In this document: piece by piece, positions 1-5,405 of the stretch
How the letters are laid out: each line of letters begins with the position of its first letter
Numbering within the stretch: position 1 is the first letter of the stretch
Origin: Alphaproteobacteria bacterium
GTDB lineage: Bacteria > Pseudomonadota > Alphaproteobacteria > Rhizobiales > Rhizobiaceae
NCBI GenBank assembly: GCA_017308345.1
Contig: JAFKFE010000193.1
Span: forward strand, 1-8,039
Direction of reading: 5' to 3'
Length of the DNA stretch: 8,039 nt
The notes under the pieces: model-generated
What the model was told of the DNA's origin: nothing
The model's database searches: none
Seen by the model: the letters and a program-made list of their open reading frames with translations, nothing else
Position numbers and translations under genes: made by a program

Positions 1-18
1 GCTGTCGCGCAAGCATTA

Positions 19-116
19 GAGCATGATCCCGAAAAGTGGGAACCGGTTTTCGGAAAAGATCATGCTCCAACAAGGAGTCGGATCAGGGTGACGTTTCAAC
101 GAACGTCATCCTGATC
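19..116. repeat. Composite rhizobial-type intergenic palindromic repeat
   Basis: Two adjacent dyads are visible. The first has 10-bp outer arms GAGCATGATC (19-28) and GATCATGCTC (58-67), with an inner CGAAAA/TTTTCG pairing. The second has GATCAGG (81-87) paired with CCTGATC (110-116) and inner arms TGACGTT (89-95) and AACGTCA (102-108). From memory, this pair is a very common dispersed intergenic element in Hyphomicrobiales genomes. It is the main sequence clue to the taxonomic group. It lies upstream of msrB and shows no coding capacity. Confidence 0.75.
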
Positions 117-213
117 TAGCTCGCTCTCACTGGCGGCGTTTGTAACAAACGCCTATGTTCCGACGAATACCCGTTGCAAGCAACAACGAGCCGCCAAGGC
201 CGAGGAGATCTTC

Positions 214-618
214 ATGGACACCCACGCCTATCCCGTCACCCGCACCGATGCCGAGTGGCGCGCCAAGCTGACGCCGGAGCAATATGCCGTCATGCGCAAT
301 CACGGCACCGAGCGTCCCGGCAGCTGCGCCCTGCTCTATGAGAAGCGGGCCGGCACCTTCTTCTGCGTCGGCTGCGACCAGCCGCTGTTCGAATCCAAGC
401 TGAAGTTCGAGAGCGGCACCGGCTGGCCGAGCTTCAACGACCCGGTCCCGGGCTCGATCGAGACCACTGTCGACCGCAGCTACGGCATGGTCCGCACCGA
501 ATGCCATTGCGCGCGCTGCGGCAGCCATCTCGGCCATGTCTTCGAGGACGGCCCGCCGCCGACCGGCCTGCGCTATTGCATCAATGGCGTGGCGCTGCGC
601 TTCGCGCCGGCAGCCTGA
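214..618 (+). CDS. msrB: Peptide-methionine (R)-S-oxide reductase MsrB
   Basis: This is a 134-aa cytosolic enzyme of the MsrB family, which reduces the R epimer of methionine sulfoxide in proteins with thioredoxin as usual electron donor. The family signatures are all present: two zinc-binding CxxC pairs (C51/C54 and C99/C102), the GTGWPSF motif (residues 68-74), HLGHVF (105-110) and RYCIN (120-124), with C122 as the expected catalytic residue. The position that is a recycling cysteine in many homologues (GCGWPSF) is threonine here, as in a sizeable minority of MsrBs, so another cysteine such as C97 may resolve the intermediate. The length is normal for a single-domain MsrB and no signal peptide is seen. 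The ATG at 214 is preceded by a GAGGAG ribosome binding site at good spacing. It is followed at once by a strong terminator and is convergent with the next gene. Confidence 0.96.
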   Translation: MDTHAYPVTRTDAEWRAKLTPEQYAVMRNHGTERPGSCALLYEKRAGTFFCVGCDQPLFESKLKFESGTGWPSFNDPVPGSIETTVDRSYGMVRTECHCARCGSHLGHVFEDGPPPTGLRYCINGVALRFAPAA

Positions 619-638
619 TGCTTCGGGAATGACTTCGC

Positions 639-663
639 AAAGGGCGGCCTGGCCGCCCTTTTT
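639..663. terminator. Bidirectional intrinsic terminator between msrB and the membrane-protein gene
   Basis: A perfect dyad AAAGGGCGGCC / GGCCGCCCTTT (639-649 and 651-661) with a one-base centre is followed by further T residues on the plus strand. The A-tract on the left arm gives a T-tract when read on the minus strand. It lies between two convergent genes, so it can serve both msrB and the minus-strand run ending at 672. Confidence 0.88.
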
Positions 664-671
664 CGTACAAC

Positions 672-968
672 TCATGCCACGACCGTCGCGATCAGCCAGA
701 GCGCCGATCCCAGCATCATCAGCTGCGCCTTCAGGCCACTGCTCTTCTCCGCCGTCCGCCAGACGGCGATCATCAGGAAGATGGTGTAGGGAACGGGGAG
801 GAAATGCACCGCCAGCACCAGCCAGAGTGGCAGCTTCAGTCCAAGCAGGACAAGCGCCAGCGCCGAAGAGGCGAGGCTCAGGACGGTGCCGACCAAAAGC
901 ATGTCGCGCCAGAAGAGCCGGTCGAGCGGCGCTTCGCCTCTCCAGCGCGTACGGAAGAAGTCCGGCAT
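672..968 (-). CDS. Small uncharacterised inner-membrane protein
   Basis: This is a protein of about 98 aa that I do not recognise. A short basic/polar N-terminus (roughly residues 1-22) is followed by hydrophobic stretches near residues 23-43, 46-68 and 79-98, which suggests two or three transmembrane helices. There is no signal-peptidase site and no recognisable catalytic motif. The start is either the GTG at 971 or the adjacent ATG at 968; I chose the ATG. The upstream gene on the same strand ends at 979, only about 10 bases away, so the two are probably co-transcribed. The composition fits the chromosomal neighbours. Confidence 0.75.
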   Translation of the reverse strand: MPDFFRTRWRGEAPLDRLFWRDMLLVGTVLSLASSALALVLLGLKLPLWLVLAVHFLPVPYTIFLMIAVWRTAEKSSGLKAQLMMLGSALWLIATVVA

Positions 969-978
969 CACGGGCGCG

Positions 979-1419
979 TCACCCCTGCCCCAGAACCGCG
1001 GTCACGGCCTCTTCGAAACGCGAGCACTCCGTCGCCAGCCAGTCGGTCATGGCCGGCCAGTTGTCCTCCGCGTAGCAGTTCACCCGCCACATCGAGTTGA
1101 TGCCGAGACCTTCGCAGCTCTGTTCGGGCCTGAGCTTCAGCCTGGCTTCGATCGCCGGCTGGAACGGTTTCAGCCGCGACCAGGACTCCGTGGCGCCGAA
1201 CTTCTCATTGCGCCCGAAGAAGACGCCGACATGGTTCTGCGCCGGCGCGACATACATCGAAAGGACCAGGGCGAAATCCGGCAGCCCGCGCTGCCAGAAC
1301 CAAGGCCCGCGTCGCGCCATCCTTGGCCTTTCTTCCGGATGCCGCTCGACGAACAGCGCCCAGAACCCGCGATGGCGGAACTCCGAGGCGCGGCGGCCGC
1401 CGAAGTCGAATTCGTTCAT
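979..1419 (-). CDS. Uncharacterised 146-aa protein, faintly DUF4268-like
   Basis: The ATG at 1419 has a GGGAG ribosome binding site six bases upstream. The protein is soluble, rich in Trp and Arg, and has no membrane segment. Its C-terminal part (NWPAMTDWLATECSRFEEAV) resembles the end of DUF4268-type domains, where an acidic-Trp stretch is followed by a helix, but this is only an impression and the length match is unproven. It sits 22 bases downstream of the gapR remnant and about 10 bases upstream of the small membrane-protein gene, all on the minus strand, which suggests a former short operon gapR - this gene - membrane gene. I assign no function. Confidence 0.75.
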   Translation of the reverse strand: MNEFDFGGRRASEFRHRGFWALFVERHPEERPRMARRGPWFWQRGLPDFALVLSMYVAPAQNHVGVFFGRNEKFGATESWSRLKPFQPAIEARLKLRPEQSCEGLGINSMWRVNCYAEDNWPAMTDWLATECSRFEEAVTAVLGQG

Positions 1420-1441
1420 GGCCGGCTCCCGGCCACGAGGC

Positions 1442-1566
1442 TCAGACCATGCCGAGAGCGGCCTTGTAGAGGTCCAGGATGGATTCTTCCTCCTGGCGCT
1501 CGGCCTGGTCCTTCTTGCGCAGCCGCACGATGGTGCGGATCGCCTTGGTGTCGAAGCCTTTTCCCC
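1442..1566 (-). pseudogene. gapR: GapR/DUF2312 (UPF0335) gene, C-terminal fragment only
   Basis: Read on the minus strand, the frame ending in TGA at 1442-1444 gives [20 protein letters not shown], then [18 protein letters not shown]. This is the conserved C-terminal half of the GapR/DUF2312 family, small alphaproteobacterial nucleoid proteins; Caulobacter GapR binds AT-rich, overtwisted DNA and is dimeric with a coiled-coil region. An intact protein is about 85-90 aa, while only 39-40 residues remain. Upstream the frame runs straight into a stop (TAG, complement of 1568-1570), and the usual N-terminal coiled coil is missing. The matching 5' half is not in this window. I read the break near 1566 as the left edge of inserted DNA. 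A second intact copy would be expected elsewhere in the genome, since family members are often important for growth. Confidence 0.85.
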
Positions 1567-1673
1567 CCTACGCGAATCTGTCGCCTACCGCCCATGCCCT
1601 CTACCCTTCAAAGCCGTGCACCATAACGGATCCATCTTGGCACCATCTCGTCTAGGCGACACCGACTTCCGAG

Positions 1674-1775
1674 TGCGGGGGGTGGCGCGTAACTCAATAA
1701 CGCCGTAGCCACCCCCCGCATGCACGGTGGTCATAGCCGCCTTCGGAGGTCTGGCAAAGCGCCATCTCTGATTTC
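1674..1775. repeat. Copy 1 of a 102-bp structured direct repeat
   Basis: This stretch aligns without gaps to 3499-3600, with about 89 of 102 identical positions by eye. It opens with a 13-bp stem, TGCGGGGGGTGGC (1674-1686) paired with GCCACCCCCCGCA (1708-1720), enclosing a smaller GCGT/ACGC stem (1687-1690, 1700-1703) and a four-base bulge. The stem base pair T1683-A1711 is C3508-G3536 in the other copy, a compensatory change. On the minus strand the repeat also lies inside a 49-aa open frame (1585-1734) beginning MTTVHAGGGYGVIELRATPR; copy 2 holds the start of a different-length frame with nearly the same first 22 residues. I do not know the family. It could be a transposon end, a structured RNA or a leader-peptide region. 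Confidence 0.8.
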
Positions 1776-1857
1776 AGTTATAGTGTGGACGACTGTAGAA
1801 AGGGGGTGTCGCCGACTGAGCTTCTTCGAACTCCGACCCATGAGAGGCTTCGCCCGG

Positions 1858-1885
1858 TCAAACCTGCTGAATCAAACCTGCTGAA
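1858..1885 (+). repeat. Exact 14-bp tandem duplication
   Basis: The unit TCAAACCTGCTGAA occurs twice in direct succession (1858-1871 and 1872-1885). It lies in non-coding DNA between repeat copy 1 and the ImmA/IrrE pseudogene. It could be a slippage product or a target duplication left by an element that was lost. Confidence 0.85.
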
Positions 1886-1918
1886 CATGAGGGCCTTTGC
1901 AAAGGCGTAGCCTGATAT

Positions 1919-1951
1919 GCAAATTGTCCAACACGCTGTTGGACAATTTGC
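1919..1951. repeat. 33-bp perfect dyad, hairpin or operator-like
   Basis: GCAAATTGTCCAACA (1919-1933) is followed by CGC and then its exact reverse complement (1937-1951). No T-tract follows on the plus strand, so it is not a typical terminator. It lies immediately upstream of where recognisable ImmA/IrrE homology begins, so it may be the scar or end of an element that removed the 5' part of that gene, or an old regulatory site. It stands out because it is AT-richer than its surroundings. Confidence 0.8.
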
Positions 1952-1957
1952 CATGTC

Positions 1958-2270
1958 ATTGGACTGTCGTTGCGTTTTGACCGTCTCGACAACTTCTGGT
2001 TCTGCCTCGCGCATTGGCCCATGTCGCTCTTCATCTTGGAAAGCGTGACATCGGCTGCTTCTTAGATGACCTGGAATCCAAAGGTGAGCAGGACGGTGCC
2101 GAACCGAGGCACGGGCACGCGAGCTGGCACACAAGCTTTCGATTAGCCCGGCAATCGTGGCGGGTAGAATCCGACATGAGCGCCAAAACTGGCGGCTGAT
2201 GACCGATCTCGTCGGACAAGGGCTCGCCCGACGTCACTTCCTGGCATGCGCCGCCCGAGTGCTCAAATGA
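1958..2270 (+). pseudogene. ImmA/IrrE-family metallopeptidase remnant, frameshifted at the HExxH site
   Basis: Three successive frames give one continuous family-like protein. Bases 1958-2014 encode IGLSLRFDRLDNFWFCLAH. Bases 2014-2103 encode LAHVALHLGKRDIGCFLDD followed by LESKGEQDGAE. Bases 2106-2270 encode EARARELAHKLSISPAIVAG, RIRHERQNWRLMTDLVGQGL and ARRHF, ending at TGA 2268-2270. This matches the ImmA/IrrE layout: a run into HELAH, then an acidic zinc-ligand helix, then the C-terminal ISPxIVxGRIRHE segment. At 2012-2016 the expected CAT-GAG-TTG is CAT-TTG in effect, with about four bases missing, so the catalytic Glu and the frame are both lost. A second single-base loss lies near 2104-2106. 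The N-terminal part is absent. In intact relatives the protease cleaves repressors of phage or mobile elements. Its end overlaps the end of the convergent ORF6N gene by 8 bp. Confidence 0.8.
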
Positions 2271-3231
2271 TCGACCTTCGGACAGGGTCGATCATGGACC
2301 TGTCGAAACAACCAACAACATCGAAGGAGGACCGAAAATCTTCAGTCGACCGACGGTTTTGGCGAGGGCTTCGCCTTTTTTGTTTCGTTGCCGGGGCAGG
2401 AAGAAGCGGAGCGCCACCGATCACCGTAGGTTGGCTTCCTTCGATGTCCGTCAGCAACTGAACGACCTGGGATGGCTCGGTTTCGCGGTAAAGCGCCATG
2501 ATCTCCCGCACGGCGGCTATACGTTTGGGAATATTGTCCAGCTCAATGCCCTCTGCCTCGGCATGCAGCCTGCGGGCTTCAGCATAGATTTTCTCGGCTT
2601 CCGCCATGGCCTGAATGGCATCCGCCTCCAGCTTGGCGTTCTCTAGCCCCCTTGTGCGAAACCTTTCACGGAGATTTTCGATGGCTCCCGATCCCAAGTC
2701 CATGGCCACTTGCCTGGCGGTCATGTTCTGCTTCACGTCGATCACGGTATCGAGCAGGGTAGTGACGGCTCGGGCAAGTTTCTTCCGCATGCGCGCGCCC
2801 AGCCCATCATCTCCACCTCGCAGTCGCGACGGCTGTGAAACCGCGACCTGCTTGCTGCCCGTGGCGATCTGACGTTGCACCTCCAGAAAGGTGTCGATGA
2901 TAAGATCGGTCGCGCGTAGGGCCGCATCGGTGTTCAGGATGGTCGCGAGCCGGGCAACCCCTTTGACAGTGTAGGCATGCGGAGGATAGCGAGTGCCGCC
3001 CCGGCCAGCGTCTGAGGTCACAGCCTGTGACCTCAGTGCGGCAAATTCTTCCTGCGTAAGCTGAAACCCGTGCCCTTCTCCAAATTTTTCGGGGTTACGC
3101 GCTACCGCCTGATTGACATGCTTCGTCTCGACGCCAAAGCCAGCCGCGACATCCGCGTCAAGTACAACGGACTGCCCCCGGATCATATAAACGTCGTAGC
3201 CGTGACGCTCAGGCAGATTTTTGGCCGTCAT
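2263..3231 (-). CDS. ORF6N-domain protein, phage antirepressor-like
   Basis: From the ATG at 3231 this is 322 aa. Residues about 11-97 match the ORF6N domain (a KilA-N-associated phage DNA-binding or antirepressor domain): YDVYMIRGQSVVLDADVAAG, then VETKHVNQAVARNPEKF, FQLTQEEFAALRSQ, and finally GRGGTRYPPHAYTVKGVARL. Residues about 195-260 are Glu/Ala-rich and likely coiled coil, and the last 40 residues are Arg/Ser-rich. I chose 3231 because AGGA lies five bases upstream. An in-frame ATG at 3243 and a TTG at 3273 are alternatives; the TTG would put a palindrome in the coding sequence as MRSQPVTS. A 29-bp palindrome sits directly upstream (3247-3275) and a second lies inside the gene (3012-3036), encoding LRSQAVTS, which suggests self-binding or autoregulation. 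The gene is unbroken. Its C-terminal end meets the ImmA/IrrE pseudogene tail to tail. Confidence 0.85.
   Translation of the reverse strand: MTAKNLPERHGYDVYMIRGQSVVLDADVAAGFGVETKHVNQAVARNPEKFGEGHGFQLTQEEFAALRSQAVTSDAGRGGTRYPPHAYTVKGVARLATILNTDAALRATDLIIDTFLEVQRQIATGSKQVAVSQPSRLRGGDDGLGARMRKKLARAVTTLLDTVIDVKQNMTARQVAMDLGSGAIENLRERFRTRGLENAKLEADAIQAMAEAEKIYAEARRLHAEAEGIELDNIPKRIAAVREIMALYRETEPSQVVQLLTDIEGSQPTVIGGAPLLPAPATKQKRRSPRQNRRSTEDFRSSFDVVGCFDRSMIDPVRRSII
2361..2381 (+). terminator. Possible plus-strand hairpin with T-run inside the ORF6N 3' end
   Basis: A GGCGA/TCGCC stem around 2361-2375 is followed by a run of six T residues on the plus strand. It lies within the reverse-complement coding sequence for the basic tail of the ORF6N protein. 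It could stop plus-strand transcripts coming from the ImmA/IrrE pseudogene, but the stem is only five base pairs. Confidence 0.35.
3012..3036. promoter_or_regulatory. Intragenic 25-bp palindrome, second copy of the ORF6N operator-like site
   Basis: CTGAGGTCACAG (3012-3023) and CTGTGACCTCAG (3025-3036) are perfect arms around a single C. Eleven-base arms TGAGGTCACAG/CTGTGACCTCA are shared exactly with the upstream site at 3247-3275. Here the sequence encodes LRSQAVTS of the ORF6N protein. It is a candidate operator within the coding region, spaced so that a dimer or looped complex could also contact the promoter copy. Confidence 0.6.
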
Positions 3232-3246
3232 CTCGTTCCTCATTTT

Positions 3247-3275
3247 ATTTGAGGTCACAGGCTGTGACCTCAAAT
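3247..3275. promoter_or_regulatory. 29-bp perfect palindrome upstream of the ORF6N gene, probable operator
   Basis: ATTTGAGGTCACAG (3247-3260) and CTGTGACCTCAAAT (3262-3275) are exact reverse complements around one G. The site ends about 16 bases before the chosen start codon, so a bound protein would cover the promoter or the 5' leader. The length and perfection are typical of a dimeric repressor site. The natural candidate ligand is the ORF6N protein itself, which is inference. Confidence 0.65.
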
Positions 3276-3498
3276 CTTCCCGTTTCGTGAGCAGCTCTCA
3301 TACGGCCTTCGATTCCACTCCGTTACACGCTACGTAAGATATCCGCATCCGGCAATGTAGGCCGGCCAGCCGAACCGGAGCCGCCGACACCCTTACCTCT
3401 TTGCTTGCGGGAGATTGTCATCGCCAAGCGAGCGCTGTGACGATGCCGACCATCGCAGAGGAGCGCCACTCGACCCAAAAGCGAGCGCCGCTCCTCTG
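3276..3498. other. Intergenic stretch with a hairpin next to repeat copy 2
   Basis: I see no convincing gene. The minus-strand open frame that crosses it (3323-3568) owes its start to the repeat and has no family resemblance that I can name. A dyad CAGAGGAGCG (3456-3465) / CGCTCCTCTG (3489-3498), with 23 bases between the arms, abuts the first base of repeat copy 2, so it may belong to the same structured unit. Copy 1 has no matching hairpin at the same place. Confidence 0.5.
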
Positions 3499-3600
3499 TG
3501 CGGGGGGCGGCGCGTAACTCGATAACGCTGTAGCCGCCCCCCGCATGCACGGTGGTCATAGCTGCCATCGCAGACCTTACAAAGCGCTATCTCTCATTTC
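3499..3600. repeat. Copy 2 of the 102-bp structured direct repeat
   Basis: This stretch is homologous to 1674-1775 in the same orientation. The stem TGCGGGGGGCGGC (3499-3511) pairs with GCCGCCCCCCGCA (3533-3545). Relative to copy 1 the stem keeps all 13 pairs, with T-A replaced by C-G. Similarity fades but may continue past 3600, since both copies are followed by a GTCGCCGAC-like or TCGCCGAC-like segment and then GAGCTTC. The two copies bracket the ImmA/IrrE pseudogene and the ORF6N gene, about 1.8 kb apart. Confidence 0.8.
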
Positions 3601-3710
3601 GTCTGCAATGGGACACCCGTAAAAGAGGGTGCGATCTCGCCGACCCATGACCGAGCTTCCTGCTTCCCGCGCGGCCGAGCCGAGCCGGATTGATTCCGTG
3701 GATAAGGTGC

Positions 3711-3762
3711 GCGACCTTTTTGGTCGCCGCGACGTGTCACGGGGCGCGCACGAGTGTATATA
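3711..3762 (+). promoter_or_regulatory. Putative promoter and dyad upstream of the HEPN-like gene
   Basis: GCGACC (3711-3716) and GGTCGC (3722-3727) form a dyad around five T residues, and a TATATA box lies at 3757-3762, the only AT-rich hexamer near the gene. A -35 element at the right distance is poor (GTGTCA near 3734). If the TATATA box is a -10, the leader before the ATG at 3816 would be about 45 bases. The dyad may be an operator. This is weak evidence. Confidence 0.3.
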
Positions 3763-3815
3763 GACAAGGCGGCTCGCGACCGCCGATCGAAGCGCGAACG
3801 AACAGGCGGCAGCGT

Positions 3816-5405
3816 ATGGATGACAACGACAGCGCGAGCGGCAAGCTCCCCGGCGACATGATCTCGAAAATCGCGCGCGGCGAGCCGCTGACGGCTGCCG
3901 AAGAGATCGTACGCGGCATGCGCGAGTCGACGGCCGAACGCCTCGTCCGCGACTATCTGGAATCGCCGTCGGTCAAAATGGCGCGGGAGCTTTACGACAG
4001 TCCGGCGGCAAGGCTCGCCCGCGATTACGCCGATTCGCCTGCGCAGCAGCTCGCCAAACAGGTCGCGCTCGGGCTTGGCCCGGCCTTTGGAGCGACCGGG
4101 ATCGCGCCCACGGAAGCGATGCGCGCAATGCTCGAACCCTCTACGGCCCTGGCGGCGCTCGATGCGACCCAGCCATCGGCGATCGACAATGCCGACCTCG
4201 CCTCGATCGGAGCGGTCATGACATCGGTCGATCCCAAGGTGACTGCGGCGATCCGCGGCACGCGGTCGATCGAGATCAATGCGTTGCTGGCGAGCGATCT
4301 CAGCGGGGCGCAGCGGACGCTCGAAGAGGCGCTGCTACCGCTGGGCGGCATCGGATCGGCGATCAAGCAGTTCGAAGAGCAGCAGCGGGCCGTCGAGAAA
4401 TCGTTGCTCGCCTCGCTTGCCGGGCCGTTTGGCGACATCGCCAAGACTTCGCAATGGGCAAGCACGCTCGCCCGGGCCGACACTCCCGATATCACCAAAC
4501 TGCTCGGCGGCCTCGGCACGGTGGCCGACAGCATGCGCGAGATGATCGCCAAGAACTTCGCCGGTTCCGCCGCGATCGATCAGGCCAGGATGAGTTCACT
4601 GCTCGGGCTGACGGCTGGGTTCGAAGCCGGTTTCGAGGCGACCCAGCTCAAGATGTCAGTGCTCGCCGGCATCGGCGAAGCGTTCGACCAGCGCAGCCGT
4701 TTCCAGCTCGACGCGTACCATTCGCTCTTCGGCGAATGGCGCACGCGCGTCGATCTGCCGGAAATTTTCTGGCGCGACGGGCGGGTGCGCAAGCGCATGT
4801 ATCGCGAGGCCGAGGTCGATGAAGGGCTGGTTGTCGCGGAGCCCGGCATGGCGCTCGAGATCATGATCGAGAGCGGGCTGACAGCCGGGCTTCGTTCGGA
4901 AGCCGATGCGGTGGCGGTGGTGACGCTCGGCGAAGTATCGATGACCGTGCGGTCGCGCGGCACCAGCAAAGACGCCTATGCGCTAGCCGGGCGGTTCGAG
5001 CAGGAGCTGCGCGTTTATGTCGGGCGCAAGCTCGAAGAGCGCTTCGGTCCGGATTGGTTCAGACTGCGCGCGTCGAACCTGGTCGGCAAGGCGAAGGACA
5101 CTCGCAAAGCGGCGATGGCGCGCGGCGAAGCGTACGCACCGCTGGTCAATTTTACCGACCTGGGTGACCTGTCGGGGATCATCCAGAACACGAGAAACTG
5201 GGATGAAGTGTTCGGCGAAGTGTTCGTAGAGAAGACCGAATTCGACCATGACATGCAGAAGCTGATCGCGCTCCGGCGTCCGACGATGCACATGCGTCGG
5301 ATCGACGGGGTGCGTCTCGTCGAAGTGATCTGCGTGACGCAGCGACTGTCGGAGCAGATGACGGACGACGGCGCGTGGAAGGTCGCGGCCGAGTCCGACC
5401 GCTAG
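3816..5405 (+). CDS. HEPN-domain (Swt1-like) protein with N-terminal 12-residue repeats, candidate RNase effector
   Basis: I chose the ATG at 3816 (529 aa), because the extra 42 residues of the longer frame have promoter-like DNA and no protein character. Residues 37-84 are four tandem 12-residue units: ESTAERLVRDYL, ESPSVKMARELY, DSPAARLARDYA, DSPAQQLAKQVA. Residues about 85-310 are Ala/Leu-rich and probably helical. A middle segment near 340-385 looks mixed alpha/beta. The C-terminal part (about 394-512) has the outline of a Swt1-type HEPN domain: ELRVYVGRKLEERFGPDWF, then LVNFTDLGDLSGIIQ, NWDEVFGEVF, and ALRRPTMHMRRI containing R487-x4-H492, the HEPN ribonuclease motif. The usual Asn after Arg is Arg here. 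HEPN RNases act in toxin-antitoxin, abortive infection and RNA surveillance. No nucleotidyltransferase or other antitoxin is adjacent, and no membrane segment is seen. The domain call is by eye and the fold is not proven. Confidence 0.75.
   Translation: MDDNDSASGKLPGDMISKIARGEPLTAAEEIVRGMRESTAERLVRDYLESPSVKMARELYDSPAARLARDYADSPAQQLAKQVALGLGPAFGATGIAPTEAMRAMLEPSTALAALDATQPSAIDNADLASIGAVMTSVDPKVTAAIRGTRSIEINALLASDLSGAQRTLEEALLPLGGIGSAIKQFEEQQRAVEKSLLASLAGPFGDIAKTSQWASTLARADTPDITKLLGGLGTVADSMREMIAKNFAGSAAIDQARMSSLLGLTAGFEAGFEATQLKMSVLAGIGEAFDQRSRFQLDAYHSLFGEWRTRVDLPEIFWRDGRVRKRMYREAEVDEGLVVAEPGMALEIMIESGLTAGLRSEADAVAVVTLGEVSMTVRSRGTSKDAYALAGRFEQELRVYVGRKLEERFGPDWFRLRASNLVGKAKDTRKAAMARGEAYAPLVNFTDLGDLSGIIQNTRNWDEVFGEVFVEKTEFDHDMQKLIALRRPTMHMRRIDGVRLVEVICVTQRLSEQMTDDGAWKVAAESDR

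Noticed and set aside
1556..1700. tRNA gene or tRNA 3' end as an island attachment site
   Set aside because: No cloverleaf or CCA-ended tRNA-like sequence is visible at the junction; the break is inside gapR instead.
886..1708. Plus-strand open frames of 200 or more codons (886-1626 and 1097-1708)
   Set aside because: They lie opposite the minus-strand 146-aa gene and the gapR remnant, are Arg/Pro-rich and low in protein character, and cross the island junction. They are antisense shadows of high-GC genes.
1778..2134. Minus-strand 118-codon frame over the ImmA/IrrE relic
   Set aside because: The plus strand gives recognisable ImmA/IrrE motifs in the same bases; the minus translation is Arg/Ser-rich and meaningless.
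1674..3600. CRISPR array, suggested by repeated sequence
   Set aside because: There are only two repeat copies, about 1.8 kb apart with genes between, and no regular short spacers or cas genes.
3690..3815. Longer start for the HEPN-like gene at 3690 (571 aa)
   Set aside because: The extra 42 residues read as basic, family-less sequence, and the DNA there holds a dyad and a TATATA box typical of a promoter; ATG 3816 fits better.
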